A stretch of 64,000 bases of DNA from Parascedosporium putredinis (taxonomy: Eukaryota; Ascomycota; Sordariomycetes; Microascales; Microascaceae), in contig CASHTG010000001.1 of the NCBI GenBank assembly GCA_949357655.1, forward strand, positions 3,410,001 to 3,474,000, in the 5' to 3' direction. Below, piece by piece: positions 1 to 11,899 of the stretch. Position 1 is the first letter of the stretch; every line of letters begins with the position of its first letter. Below the pieces are notes generated by a model that had not been told where the DNA came from, did not search any database, and was given only the letters and a program-made list of their open reading frames with translations. The position numbers and the translations under genes were made by a program.

Positions 1-8
1 CATCGGGG

Positions 9-1394
9 TCACATTGGTCCCCGCCTGGTTCTGTTCATGGCCCCCTTTGTCCTGACTCGTGTCGAAGTCGACTCAACTGCTGGACTTGCCTTGGCCCGGC
101 TGGGGGTGCCTGGTATGGTCTGCGATGATGCTCGAGGAGGACGTGCTGGAGGAGGCGGTGGAGGGGCGGGCTAGGTTCAAGTTTTGGATGTTCCTCTGTG
201 GGGTACACGGTCTGCCCATGGACGAAAGGGCCGTCTTGACGATATACAAGTTTTCCCAAGGGCTCTTGATTGGTATCAACAATCAACACTTCCTTGTCCG
301 ACCGCCCGAGGATCCCGTAAACGTTCACCTCACCATCGCGAATACCAAGAACCGCGCTTGTCCCCGCGTAGGTTATCTTGTCGTCGACGCCGGTCCGGTT
401 CGCGAATACGACGATGGTCTCTTGATCAGTTTCCCGATGAATGATGGGGCCGAGCCGGGTCATCCAGTACATCAGGGTTTCCATATCCGGCTCCTGAGGT
501 GCTCGTCTAAAGAGGTGAGCATCCTGGCTTGTCGGCCAAGCTAGGGAGACGACGACAAGATTCGAGTGACAATTGAGGACGTGAAAGGCGAACTCGTGGT
601 CCGTGAAGGCGCTGCGGAACCGATACGGGCTGTGAAGCAGTGTGTTAGCTAAGTGTGAGATTACTCTTACCAGCATGTTGAGGGAGAAGGGATGGATAGG
701 GCGGCGGTGTAGGGTGACAAACGCGAGATCCGTCGAAATCCCGAGGGTCACATTCTCGACCCCCGCAATATCGCCGCAGAAGAAGCCATCCTGGCCTTCC
801 AGTGCCCACGTCTCGTCGACGGTATAGAGGTGGGTTTTCCGGTACCCTCCCGCTATTTCGCCATCGGCATTCACTATGATAGAAGAGTTGTAGTACTCTG
901 GAGAGGCGGGCCAGTTTTTTGACATGTCCACCTTTTCTGGATAGCCAACCACGACGGTACACCCATATTTGAGAGCGATTGTCCGTGCCCACAGACTACT
1001 GATTCCAGCTCCAGTAGGCTCTAGATGGGGGAATATCTCCTTCAAGGACTTGAAATAATAACCTATTGGAGACGCTGCCTGTCAGTAGATGCACCGGCAC
1101 AACAAGAAAGGTATTTGGGGGTCACGGTCGGAGCTGTCTGTGCTTCGCTAGTTTTCCCCTCCATATTGATATTCGTCTCGCTGTATTCGCCGACATCCCC
1201 AGCACCTCGGAGGCGCGCTGTGCTCCACATCGCGGTGGGGCCCACTTACCGGAAAACGCGAGTTCGGGGAGGACAAGAAGATCTAAGTCCGCTAGCTCAC
1301 TTGGGTCGCATTTGAGCAAAGCGCCGTCTGCGCGGGCAAGGTTATTATTGACATCCCCTTTAACAGGGGCGAACTGGAGACAGCCGATTCTCAT
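9..1394 (-). CDS. Protein N-terminal amidase (Nta1-like, nitrilase superfamily)
   Basis: Nta1 deamidates N-terminal Asn and Gln of proteins, feeding them into the Arg/N-degron pathway. Three exons are inferred: 1394-1250, 1062-723 and 629-9 (about 368 aa). The first intron uses GTAAGT with a CTGAC branch site; the second uses GTTTGT. The protein starts MRIGCLQFAPVKGD, then has LVLPELAFSG (catalytic Glu) and GGYRKTHLY (catalytic Lys). The usual GICMD nucleophile motif reads GISTDLAPYRF, so the expected Cys is Ser (codon TCG near 735). DHEFAFHVLNCHSNLVVVSLAW is typical of the family. The C-terminal tail needs one extra base in the G run at 163-166 to read through a Ser/Thr/Pro/Arg-rich stretch to a stop at 9-11; without it the frame stops at 35. 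The family assignment is firm. Activity is doubtful because of the Ser, and the tail is tentative. Confidence 0.82.
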
Positions 1395-3820
1395 TCTTCA
1401 AGAGAGCTCCGGTGTTTTTTGTCGAGAGCAGAAGGTATTGAGGGGTGCGGAGTGGACGGCGCCCTTGTAAGGAAACAGATGCGGCTCGGGCGAGGCAAGA
1501 TACGTCCCGCATTCCAATCGGAGAAGGGCGAGTTTAGGGGAAGAAGGGAAGAGAAAACGAAAAGAAAAAGAAGGCAAAAAAAAAAAAAAAACTCCGAGAG
1601 AAGGAAAAACTAAGCGTCGAAAAATGCAAAAAGATCAAAGATCAAAGACAGGAATACAGGAGAAAAGAAAGAGAGAATTTTGTAGAAGAAATCGGTCAAT
1701 TAAGTACGTAAGGTACATGTACATTGATGCAAAAGCAGGGGAGAAAGAGTGTGCGAAGGCTGTCAGCTTGGACTTGATAATAGGCCAAAAAGGCGAGGAC
1801 AACGCCCTGGTGGCTTGGTCCTAGTCCAATACTAGTCATTTTAGAGACATCACCGTGAGGGTGTTGAAGCGCAGTTGGCGGACGCAGTATCAGAGGGCGG
1901 TTCATATGCTTGGTGTAACCGTCAACCTTGGCAGGATCTCGCTTGTTGCAGCTTGCGCTGCGTTGCATGGGGGCCAACCAGCTGAGAATTTTGGCCCGCA
2001 CCATTGGGTCGATGCCAGGGACAAGCCATGCACGCGAAGTCGAGCCTGGTCACGCCGCGAGGATTGCCCAAGACAAGACCAAGGTGTTAAACCCAAAAGG
2101 GACAAGGGAACGGCTCCCCGGACCCTTGAGGTCTTCAGAGACTTAGATTACCAGTACCACAAGCAAGATGTACACGGTACATGATGAGCACACCGCTTAT
2201 GCTCCTTAGTGGCACGGAAGCTGTGAGCACTGCGGCACCCGGAAAGGAGTTCATCAATGGATCCGCGGACGTGTTGTGGTTAGTATGGTGGAGATATCAA
2301 TTAGTGATACACTCGAGGGAAGCAACATAATTCTCACTTCGGGGCTGACTGGCGGCATATCTCCGTTTAGCAGGCCCCGATTTGGCTATGGGCCTGCTTC
2401 TGGCCTCAAGAATTTGCCTAAAAGGAGGAGAAATGATAACCAAGCCATCCAGTATTCCCTCACATGACTGTGGTGTTTGGCGGATGGAAGACCTGATCTA
2501 TGACGGAACAAGACCAGGGGAGTAAAATGAAGAGAAAGACCAAAAGAAATTAGAGGGAGAGAGACAAAGGTTGGGAATGGAGAAGAATTGACGAAAAGAA
2601 AAGAGGATAACGCCCATGAGGGGTTTCTCGGCCAATACACTTCTAATTTCGTGGAGGATTTCAGAAAGATAGTAATACTTGTAGAACGTGCTATGATGGT
2701 CGTGCCAAATTTTGCTCACTGGCTTCGTCACCCTGGTCCCTTTTTCGAAAAGAAGAAGTGCGGTTTTTTTATCATTGCTTTTCCCCAGAGCCTGGTCTTC
2801 CTTGCTCCAGAAGCGCTTAATGTTGCTCTCTCATTGACTGCTGTTGGCCGCCCAGAGCGACCCTGGTCAAGTTCCATGCCCTGATACGCACTAGTGTGAA
2901 TATGTAGTTACCGGCGGATGTGGGAGTGCGTTGCATAGGCATTTGGAACCTTGCCATGAATGAAGTGCTCGGCTCTCTGGGAGGAGGAAGCGTCGCGAAA
3001 GACAGGCCCCGTAAGGAAAAAGCGTTGGACAGTACATGTATGCTTTGAGTTCCACGACACGTGGTTGACGCTGCCCTTTACCGTGGAGATGTTCCGAAAC
3101 CGGTATCGCGGCGTGGTTACAATTGCGATCTGTCGGCCCCGATTTCCGCCATGTTCGCAGACCCACAAACAGCCGCGTACCGTATCCGTGGCAGTGGCAC
3201 CAACCGAGCGGGGAATAAGCAATCGAGCTAAAGGGGTATATTATCTACATACAGACACAGACCAATGGCGGGTTCGCTCACGCCTCTGGAGAAAACGGAA
3301 GATATATAGTCACCCTCTGAGCCAACACCATTTACCCGGAGGATGGATTGGCGGTGTGATACGGTCCTTGTAAACATGGTGAGCGAAGCAATTCAGTAAC
3401 CTTCCTCGAAGACTGATATCAACGGGCAGACTGATGGATTTATGTATGCATCTCCGTCACTCGCGGTTCCGGTGTGCCTTGGTTTCCTGTTCTGAAATCT
3501 CAATTCTCTCTCTACGGCCGCATGCTCGTCTTTATCATAGAGCGCCCGCCTGTAACATTTCACATGCAAATGGTGCCTTGAGCTGAGCTAAGAAACCGGT
3601 CTTTCTTCAATTAGGAAAGATTAAGGTATATTATGCATAAAGGGGTATCCAAGCTATCCAGCGAGCAAAACACGGAACATCGTCTTAGAAGGAAAGAAAA
3701 GAAGTATGCGGGGACAATGAGCGGAATACAAACGAAAAGAGGCGAAAAAAGCAAGATAAGAGCTGAGCAAGAGGGGCCGCAGGATATGGAAAGCTTTAGA
3801 CTCTCTCACCGCATGCTCAC
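1395..3820. other. Intergenic region without a supported gene
   Basis: The reading frames here are short and show no recognisable family. It holds an A tract at 1576-1591, purine-rich sequence at 1545-1690, and two TACATGTA palindromes at 1714-1721 and 3033-3040. It lies between the 5' end of the amidase gene and the 3' end of the methionine permease gene. Confidence 0.6.
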
Positions 3821-5641
3821 TCACGACTGCTCGGAAAGGGACCGCCTCTTAAAGACGTTCCTCTCCCATCCGTCAATATCGTCAATGACCGTCTCCCTTA
3901 CGAGTTCGTATCCGCCAAGCTTAGGCAGGATGATTGCCCAGAAGAGCCAGTATACGCCGCCAGCCGCAATGATAGCAATACCTACGACGCAGTGAATCCA
4001 GTAGGGCAAGCTCTCGTAGATGTTCTGTCCCTCGCCGGGGGTACGAAAGGAGCAACGGTCAAATAGATGTTGCTGAGAAGGAAGAAGATGACGACGGGGA
4101 GGGTGGCGGAGATGGGAGGGTTCCAGTTCCATGCCTTGCGGTTGAGGTATAGATGGACGAGGGCGGCGGCAACAAAGAGGTTGACGATTGCCAGAGGGTA
4201 CGAGATGACGCTAGAGAAAGATTAAGAGTTAGCAAGCTTTGAAGGAAGTCCGAAGGATGAAAAAGAACGAGGAAGGTGCAGGATATTGAGCTTAGCGAAA
4301 ATGGATATAGAGAAGACGTACTTGAGAATAAAGTTGTAGGCGTCGCCGGGGGAGGTGCCAGCATGATGATGACGGAGACGAGCCAGTGCTCGAACAGGCC
4401 GGCGAGAGGGGCGTTGAAGGGGCGGTTACTAGCCCAGAACCTCGAGAAGGGCAAAACACCTTCGCGACCGAGCTCCTGAACCAGGCGACCCTGCGAAAAG
4501 ATGACACTAAGGACGTTGCCAAAAGCAGACAGGGCCACAAAGACGGACAGCGCGCGCTCGGCGGTGCTGCCAAACATGTTTCGGAAGAGCGAGGCGGCGA
4601 CGAGGCGGCGGGCGGCGAGGATCTCCTCCTTGGGCACGGCGGCAAAGTAGGCAATGTTGACGAACATGTAGAGGATGGAAATGACGCCGACGGCGAGCGG
4701 GGCGGCGATCTTGAGGGTGCGGACGGGGTTCTTGGTCTCGCTGAGGGCGTAGTTGGCGTTGCTGTAGCCGATGTAGCTCCAGATGACGTTGTACAAGGCG
4801 GTGACGACACCGTAGGCGCTACCGGTGGTACCCTCGAAAGCATTATCAAAGTTGTTGGGCTTCTTGTCGAGTTTGGTGTGGCCGCCCAGGGCGACCCAGC
4901 CGGAGACGACGATGATGAGGATGACGATGACCTTGATGGTGCCCAAGAGGTTCTGGAGGCGAAGACCCCACTTGAGAGCGAGGCCGTGGATGAGGAAGGC
5001 GGCGGTGATGCAGGCGAGGCCGACGCCGCGCTGGTTCCACCGATCGACCTCGACCTGGGCGGCGTGCAGGATGTATTCGCCAAAGACGACCGAGTTGCTG
5101 CTCGCCCACCCGAGGAGGACGACGTAGCCGGCGTAGAGACCGGTGGTCAGGAACTTGGGCTTCCGGAACACGTATTCGAGGTAGTTCTTCTCGCCGCCGT
5201 TGCGGGGATCGCGGTGCCAAACTCGAGGTAGACGGCGGTGCCGGCAAAGGCGATGAGCATGCCTGCTACCCAGATGAAGAGGGAGAGGCCGACGCTGCCG
5301 GAGAGGGCGAGGATGCCGCTGGGGGTGGCGAAGATGCCCGTTCCGATGATGCGGTTGACGATGAGGAAGATGGCGCTCGGGACGCCGATTTGCCTCTTGG
5401 CTTCGCGGGCTTGCTCGATTTGTCCAACTGTAGTGATTAAACAGCGTTAGCGGGGAGCTTCCAGAGATGTAGAGCAGGGGTTGTTTCCGGGGCCCATAGC
5501 TAGCTTGCTGTACTTACCTGTATCGCTGTCGTAGCCCTGCGCGACGGCTGGGAGGCTGCCGGGGTCATCCTTGTGACTATCGTCCCCCTTGACGGGAGAC
5601 TCCGCGGCGTCCTTCACCTTGGGTGAGAAGAGGCTAGCCAT
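3821..5641 (-). CDS. Methionine permease, Mup1/Mup3 type (APC superfamily)
   Basis: A plasma-membrane amino-acid/H+ symporter of the LAT-like APC family, whose yeast members import methionine and cysteine. Exons are 5641-5518, 5427-4322 and 4210-3821, with GTAAGT and GTACGT donors (about 540 aa). The hydrophilic N-terminus (MASLFSPKVKD) is followed by the family start of TM1, IFLIVNRIIGTGIFATPSG. Next come FAGTAVYLEFG, VFGEYILHAAQV, NVIWSYIGYSNANYALSETK and GNVLSVIFSQGRLVQELGREG. The end is the typical DDIDGWERNVFKRR tail. Three frame breaks occur, each repaired by one base in a G run of the + strand: 5203-5206, 4348-4352 and 4037-4041. With these repairs the phase closes at both introns. I read it as an intact gene in a sequence with contracted homopolymers. 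Substrate is inferred from the family. Confidence 0.87.
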
Positions 5642-8600
5642 TGCTAACGGCGCTGGCGCGTTACCGGGAGGGAGGCCAGTAGCTTCGAGTGGGGGTGGGG
5701 ACGGAGACGGAGAGGAGAGAGACTGTTGGGTGTCTCGTGTCTGGGGAAGATGTGATTTCTATTTTCCCAGCGGGACTGCTGCCTCTAATTTCAGGAGCTG
5801 GGTGTGTTTGGGGTTGAAGCTTCGAGGTGTCGAAGAATGCATGTAGAAAAGGGAAGAGCGGGCCATGCACTTTTATGAATACTGGAAATGCTATATCATC
5901 AGGAAGCTGGATCGGCGCTCTCCCGGAGTCACTTCCAGAAAGGGCAAAAGAAAGCAAGCCCGAAACGGAGACAGCCGGGCCACAGCGCGCTCCTTTCTTC
6001 CCTCCCATTCTACACTTTGGGACGTCTTCTTCCCTTTCCGCACCATCTTGTCACCCGTCTCTGCCCTCCGCCCCCTGGGTGAAAGGCGAAGGGGGCGAAC
6101 TTTTGCAAAGCGCCAAGGCCCCGCTGCACCTGTGGAGTGGTACTTGCACTACACCGAGGGAAGCTGGAAAAAGAAAAGAAAAAAACAAACGAACAGGACT
6201 GGCCGCCGTTGGATTCATTCCCCCTTGATTTGTTTAAAATTTTCTTTTTTTTTCTTTTCCTTAGCGGCTTTCCACGGGGTTGGAGACGGGCGGGGCGGCC
6301 TTGGTCGCGGGCGAGTTCAAGGGACCACGGAGGACCCGCTTTGGGCGGCTTAGGGGGTAACTCGGCCGATGACGCCATTCGACGCGATGGCGACATTGCG
6401 TGCTGTCAAAAAATTTGCAACTTTTTTTTCCTGTGCAGACCCCGAGGTACGAGAAGGCTCTTTCTTTTCGTACCTTTTTGTCTTCTTTTCTTTATGCTCT
6501 TTGGAGTGTTTGGTCTCCTGTGCATACTGAACCTACTTGCCAAGCTCAAATATTGGGCAATTCCTAATAGAGCATCTCCCCATCGAGTCAATTCATTGCG
6601 CACCCTCGGATCTCGCTCCGAGATGGGCCATGTCTTATTCCTCGCGCATCCTTCTCTTCGGGCTTCGTTGACCATGCTCCGCTACCCTCACCTGCCGCTT
6701 TTGGGCCGTGACGCCCTCGCGTTTGCCTAAGCTAACGTATCCGTACTGGATCGCACGCACGTCGAGGGCGATGGCATCATGTAGCGTAGCTCGCCACCAA
6801 GATGGACGACTTGCCAAAAGGACCCAAGGGTAGGCAAGAAGAGAGTAAAAGTCCGTGGGCTCATCTACCCCCAAATGTCCGACCAGGGTCGGAGTAAGCT
6901 GGCAGGTGTGAGATGATTTCTAGCGGGCCACCGCGTGCTGGTGGCGGACTCTCTTTCCTCCCGAGCCTCCTTTTCTTAGGGCAGGGGAGTGAGTTACTGT
7001 TTATAGTTTGCGAGGGGGCATGGCGGGCTTGGCTGACCAAGGGTAGCAAGCACTAATCGCAGCACAAGGTTACTTCCATCTAGCTGTGTGTCAAATACTT
7101 GTTCGCCTTTGGAATCCGAGTTCGATGCTCAGGCCGTAGAACTTTAATCCTTCCATGAGCTACCCGATCCTACAGACTAGTCCGAGACAGGCAATCCAGC
7201 CACTGCCGGCCCCGAAATGTCCCCGTCCCGGTCCCAAGTTTATTGGCCCGAGTGCCGCTCCCGTCGCCTGTCCTCACCTGCAGCACGCCAGCATGATCAA
7301 AAGAGCTGCATCCATGGATTGAGTGTGGGGGTTCGGGGCCTAACAACCAGGACACGGCCAGTCTCCTTCACTCTCTCGTGATGTTCGATTTGACCGTCTG
7401 CATCTAAAAAGGGCCCGCTAATACTTCGCTGCACATTCCCCATTTCCCCTCCTACCCCAGGCGAGGCTAGTAATAGCCCAAACCTCCCCCTGGCCGCAAG
7501 CTCACATGTTAAATCTTGGTGTGGAACAGCTCATTCCCTGAGTCTTGGAATCGAACCTTGGTGTGGCTATTGTGGCGAGCCTTGAATACCCGTCACGACT
7601 AAAAATCGATGGACGATGGGGATCATAGGGTCCGTTTTGATGGTGCAACGGGGCCAAGCTCTTGCGTGCTCGACCCAGAATGGGGGTCTTTGGCGAATGG
7701 GGCACGCCAATGACAGAAGGATGATGTGGATCTCATCATTGAAGGAAAGGAAAGCTCTTGGGCCCGTCAATTGATACTTGAAAAAAAAAAAAAAAGAGAG
7801 AGGAAAATGGAAAGGAAAATGGAAGGGAAAAAGAAAAAGAAAAAAAAAAAAAGGAAAAGCACCGTCTTCACTGGTATGCTCGCACTAGGGTACGCTTCAA
7901 ACTGCTGCGGGCATGGTGACCGACCATCCAATGGGAACCTCTTCATTTGATATGCCATCCATTGGGCAAAGCGAATATGATTATCGATTGCATGAACGGT
8001 TAACAATCTCATCACGAGATTGAGAAGATATCATCGTGACTTTGCAAGGGGTTTCACGAAAGTGGTACGGAACTCGCCGCACATGTGTTCCTCGGTTACC
8101 GTCGTCTCGGGGAGTGCGGCCCTATTTGGGATTCCCAAACAATCAAACCCCCAACCCAAGGGCCTTTTTAGCTGTCGTTGCCTCCTTGCTACACCTAGCA
8201 TCTAGTGAAATTATCGACTAATAGTCAAACTGCTGATAGCTGTTTGCTCTCGCAAGAGATCTGCCAAGACCAACTAAGCTTCAATCCATCAAGGATGCAA
8301 CTTCAGAGCCAATCAAATAGCGTAGGATGTGACTGTTAGGTTCACAGCGAACAGCCTTCATCTCTTATAACCCCTCGCCTGTCGCCATCCACGGCATCTT
8401 CCCCGAACTTGGCTAGTACTTCGTATTCTCTTCAGCATACGAGGGTGGCTGCTTCTCGTCTGAGCCCTCTTCCAAGCATATGGGATTCCCTCCTACCTCA
8501 TCTTGTCCTTCTAGACTCCCACGAATGACCCCATTTGGCCATCTGCTTCCGTTATCCCTCAGGAGCCGCCAAGCCAGGAGCGACACAAAGGGCCTTTCCC

Positions 8601-8942
8601 GGCCTCAGATGCTTGTCTTTGTTACCTGTCAGACCCCAAAAGGGACTGGTCGAACCTAGCCCAGTGTGACAGCTCAAGTTTATATACTAAAGGCGGGCAA
8701 ACTTAACACCTCCCCATCCCACTCGATCAAGCCCGACCAAGTATTCATGGCCTTCCATTCTCTCGCCTTTCAAGAAAGGAACAACGCAAAAGCAATCCGA
8801 TGTTTGGAAGAAAGCAGTGAAAGGTTTTATTTATCTGTTGTATTCGCCATACCCATGGCCAAGCTATTTACGACTCCTTCACATGAACCCGATATCAATC
8901 TCAGTCAATGAACTAACACCCCCTAGCCTCGCCGGAATACTC
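5642..8942. other. Intergenic region, 5' side of the permease gene
   Basis: No reading frame here resembles a known family. The first few hundred bases upstream of the permease start at 5641 should hold its promoter. Simple sequence includes T-rich 6238-6262 and an A/G-rich tract at 7781-7858 made of long A runs with interspersed G. The rest is unremarkable mixed sequence. Confidence 0.55.
7781..7858. repeat. A/G-rich low-complexity tract
   Basis: Two A runs of about 12-15 bases flank imperfect repeats of GGAAAATGGAA type. It is a purine-only tract on the + strand. Run lengths are unreliable given the homopolymer problem elsewhere in the window. Confidence 0.8.
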
Positions 8943-9596
8943 TCACGCGTTCGGGCCAAGCTTGGCTACGGCCTCGTCTTGCTCCTTGTACACCTTTTGA
9001 ACAGTCGCTCTCGCTTCCATGCGCTCCATCCAAGCCTTGGCCTTGGGGAACTGGTCGTAAAAGTCGGTCCCGAAGAACACAGTCACCCTGCGCTGCCACG
9101 CAATAAAGGATAGATCGGCGTAGGTGCACTTGTCTCCGACAAGCCAATCCCTGTCTTGCAGAACCTTGTCCAAGACCCCAGTGACCCTCACAGCTTCGTT
9201 CTTGTAGCGGTCGATGGCGATGGGGATCTTCTCGGGGAATACCGGCTGAACCACACAGCTTGGCCGTAATAAGGACCTTGACCGGTAGTTTGGAAGAAGA
9301 GCCACTGCTGCGTCAGGTACTTGTTGGGAGAGTCGGCATAGCTAATCTTGTGTTCCGTATCGTACTGTTCGATGAGGTACTGGACGATGGCGCCGGATTC
9401 CCAGAGGGTAAGGCCCGTGTTGGGATCCTCAATGGCAGGTAGGCGGCCGTTAGGGTTCAGGGAGATAAAAGGCTCCTTCTTGACATCCTCGAACGCGACG
9501 AACTTGGTCTCGTACGGGATTCCGAGCTCCTCCATGATAAGGGCGCACTTCCAGGGTTCGGCCCCCATGGTGAGAGTGCAAGACGATGGGCAACAT
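8943..9596 (-). CDS. Glutathione S-transferase, Ure2/GTT type
   Basis: A cytosolic enzyme that conjugates glutathione to electrophiles, in the fungal Ure2p-like class. It starts MLPIVLHSHHG and has the thioredoxin-fold N-domain: EPWKCALIMEELGIPYE, then FISLNPNGRLPAIEDPNTG and LTLWESGAIVQYLIEQYD. The all-helical C-domain includes WLVGDKCTYADLSFIAWQ, the conserved N-capping and hydrophobic-staple region. About 218 aa, normal for the class. Two frame breaks occur. One is at the C run 9562-9566 and needs two added bases or one removed. The other is at the G run 9234-9237 and needs one added. I chose the ATG at 9596 because it puts the usual strand-1 sequence before the EPWK motif; a further upstream exon is possible. 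No intron is needed. Confidence 0.83.
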
Positions 9597-10397
9597 GGCG
9601 GCAAGTGAACGAGGAAGAGAGAATAGGGGGTGAAGCACAAGAGAAAGCGAACACACGTGATAGATGAATGCCGGATGACTACTCGTAGATGTGCCCAAGA
9701 TGAAGAAGTTTCGCGAGCTTCATTTTCCGAGGCTTTTATACAGGAGACGGACTCCTCACTTTGTCCAAACCTGGATTACTAATTGCTCGAAACGCGAAGC
9801 TATCTGAAACTGGCATTCTCGAACTTGATCCTATTAGAAATCAAAATGTGGGGTAAGGTTGAGGTGCCTTGATCAGGTCCACTTCAGGCTCCAGAATTAA
9901 AAGCCAAGCCAAGCCACGATCGTCGCCGAAGCCGCCGAGGTCGCCGCTCAGCGTTTAGCGCAGGTTTAGTTTCAATCTGATATATAGAGTCCCGGCATAC
10001 GTGCCGTGCCCTTTGAGGTAGCTGGCCAACAGCTGCAGCCGATATCACTGAAAAACATTGGTGGAAGGTCAGTTTGGAAGTTACAGCGAACCCAGAGTTT
10101 TATCGATGTATCAATGCCGTTCAAGGCCACGCACATTTCACAGCCGGGAGTGAGGATTGGAACTAGGATTGATGCATCTCTGAATTATTGGAAGCAAACA
10201 TCGTAGCCTATGGCTTATAAATCAACAGCGGGATCCTCCTTCTAGCAGAAGGATTTCCAAGGGCAGCCATAGAGAGATTTAACTCGGTGGGGGTGGTATC
10301 AAAGTTGAATCAGGCCCGCGAGAGGACATGCACCCCACACGCGTAGCGCAGCACGCTTGCTCCGCAGCCTTTGGTTACCAAGTGGCCTAGCTGACCA
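9597..10397. other. Intergenic, promoter side of the GST gene
   Basis: No gene recognised. It must contain the GST promoter close to 9600-9760, where a TATA-like element (rev. comp. of TTTTATACAGG near 9734) is seen. The remainder has no repeats worth noting. Confidence 0.45.
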
Positions 10398-10592
10398 TCA
10401 TCTCTCGCATTTGGCGAATTTCTTGATGGCTGCAACCTGCTTTCCCCTCATCTGTGCCGCCTCCCTTCTCTTCTTGCGCTCTGCATTCTCCTGGGTACTA
10501 TTTTTCTGGCACCTCTTACATGTGTGTTTGGTGCCCTGCCGGTATTCTTGGTTGCACTGGTTGCACAAGGAGAGGTTATTACTGGTTGCCAT
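10398..10592 (-). CDS. Small Cys-rich (zinc-ribbon-like) basic protein, 64 aa
   Basis: A single-exon frame starting MATSNNLSLC in a very good fungal start context (CAGCCATGGC). Residues 10-28 contain CNQC, then HTCKRC, giving C-x2-C-x11-C-x2-C with an adjacent His; this pattern could bind one zinc ion. The second half is Lys/Arg-rich (ERKKRREAA), consistent with nucleic-acid contact or a nuclear location. I do not recognise the family. The frame is open further upstream, but that part has no protein-like character, so the internal ATG was chosen. An intron or a longer version cannot be excluded. Confidence 0.45.
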   Translation of the reverse strand: MATSNNLSLCNQCNQEYRQGTKHTCKRCQKNSTQENAERKKRREAAQMRGKQVAAIKKFAKCER

Positions 10593-11125
10593 GGCTGTGG
10601 ATGGGTGACTTGGGTCGAACGAGTGTTGAGACAGGTGAGAATGCTGAGATATTCTGTGTAAGATCGACGATTCTGGTAAACGAGTGAGCCTGTCGGATGG
10701 TTTAGAAAAGAGTTCCCAAACATAATCCCCAACACTGAGATCCAGCATGATTTTATATTCATATCTACCCACAGGCACGCCATGATAGCCATGACAGATC
10801 CTTTGTTCGCCATCAGGCTACCGCTGCAACCCGCGCCTTCGCAGCTCGGTCGAGTTTCCGTGATGCGGCGTTCGAGATGTAAAGAACGGCCGTCATGCTC
10901 CCGGATGAAACATGCCTAGGACTTGACAAGGTTCTTGCCACACTTCTCTTCCTATCCTTTGTTGCTAATAGCGAGTGATGTTGACTTTTGGCAAGGTTGT
11001 CCCTAATCGATATGGCATAATTGGCTGGCGAGCCTTGTAGGATGATGAAGTGTATTGATCAGTGACCTGGTGACCCCCACTTTGTTTACTTTTACTAGCA
11101 AGGCTGAGCTTATAGCGGCGATTTC
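10593..11125. other. Intergenic
   Basis: No supported gene or repeat. It is the 5' side of the 64-aa protein gene. Confidence 0.4.
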
Positions 11126-11287
11126 CTAGAGCACAGAATAACAGTCACCAGCGCAAGGCAGAAGCTGAAACCATCGGCATATAAATGTCTTTGTTCGAGT
11201 CTGGAGCTGAGCTCGAGGTTCCCCGCCCACGAACAGTGCGGCGACGAAGGAAATAGAGATGATGAAAGAAGCCAATAGTTTGACCAT
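11126..11287 (-). CDS. Candidate small secreted protein, 53 aa
   Basis: This is too short for routine gene calling. The frame starts MVKLLASFIISISFVAALFV, a clear signal-peptide pattern (basic n-region, hydrophobic core), followed by GGEPRAQL as a likely cleavage region. The mature part has three cysteines (FICRW, LLPCAGDC). It lies just downstream of another Cys-rich secreted protein on the same strand. I see no family. It could be a real small secreted protein or the chance start of a longer spliced gene; only the signal-like N-terminus supports it. Confidence 0.35.
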   Translation of the reverse strand: MVKLLASFIISISFVAALFVGGEPRAQLQTRTKTFICRWFQLLPCAGDCYSVL

Positions 11288-11478
11288 ACACACACTGGCA
11301 ACGAGCTGTCAAGGGGACGGCACAAGGTTATCTCCACATTGTATTGGACTTGATAAAATGCACAGTTCTCTTGTGCGTTTCAAACAGAAATATCTCGGAC
11401 CAGCCGGTATCATCCATCTATACGGGGCCTCATACACTAGGCAAACCAAAAGAGCTAGTAATGTTGGCTGACGTTCGT

Positions 11479-11899
11479 TCATACAAAGCCGCATGCGATA
11501 AGGATCTCGTTGACATCTATGTGCGACCCAACTATTTAGCACGCTACCATTGCATACGAGCTTCCATTTCCGCAGAGGACTGAAGAAAAAAGGGGGCCAT
11601 CGAATCTTACCTTCCAAATCATCTCTATCGATCGCATTTTGTCCGACGCAGACAGCGCAGTCAGCCGTGGTGGCAGCGACGTTGAATGTGGTGTTACCGC
11701 AGATGCACTGCCGCTCCAAGAGCTCCTCCTGTCGATCTCCGACAAGGTCGTCGTCAACGTCGCAGGCAAAGCTCAGCTGCACAAGTGGGCCGCAGATGGC
11801 GGCGCATGTAATAGGCACATCGTCGGCATCCAAACCGAGGGAGGACACCAGGACCGGGACGAACCCGAAAAACAGGGCCAAGGCTGCTCCGGAGCGCAT
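11479..11899 (-). CDS. Secreted Cys-rich protein, 108 aa
   Basis: Two exons, 11899-11611 and 11516-11479, joined at a GTAAGA...CATAG intron. The protein starts MRSGAALALFFGFVPVLVSS, a signal peptide. The mature part has eight cysteines in the order ITCAAICGP, FACDV, QCICGN, DCAVC and ACGF. It contains NTTFNVAATTADCAVCVGQN and ends LEDVNEILIACGFV. This layout (CxCxN..FN.A...C..C....N...D....I...CGF) resembles a common group of fungal secreted or GPI-anchored proteins of unknown function. Those usually continue past CGF with a Ser/Thr-rich tail and an anchor signal, so this one looks short at the C-terminus. No frame break is needed. The role is unknown; a wall or extracellular place is inferred from the signal peptide. 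Confidence 0.68.

Noticed and set aside
4386..5231. 281-aa acidic open frame (+) opposite the methionine permease
   Set aside because: It is the antisense shadow of a GC-rich transporter gene; the other strand carries the conserved family motifs.
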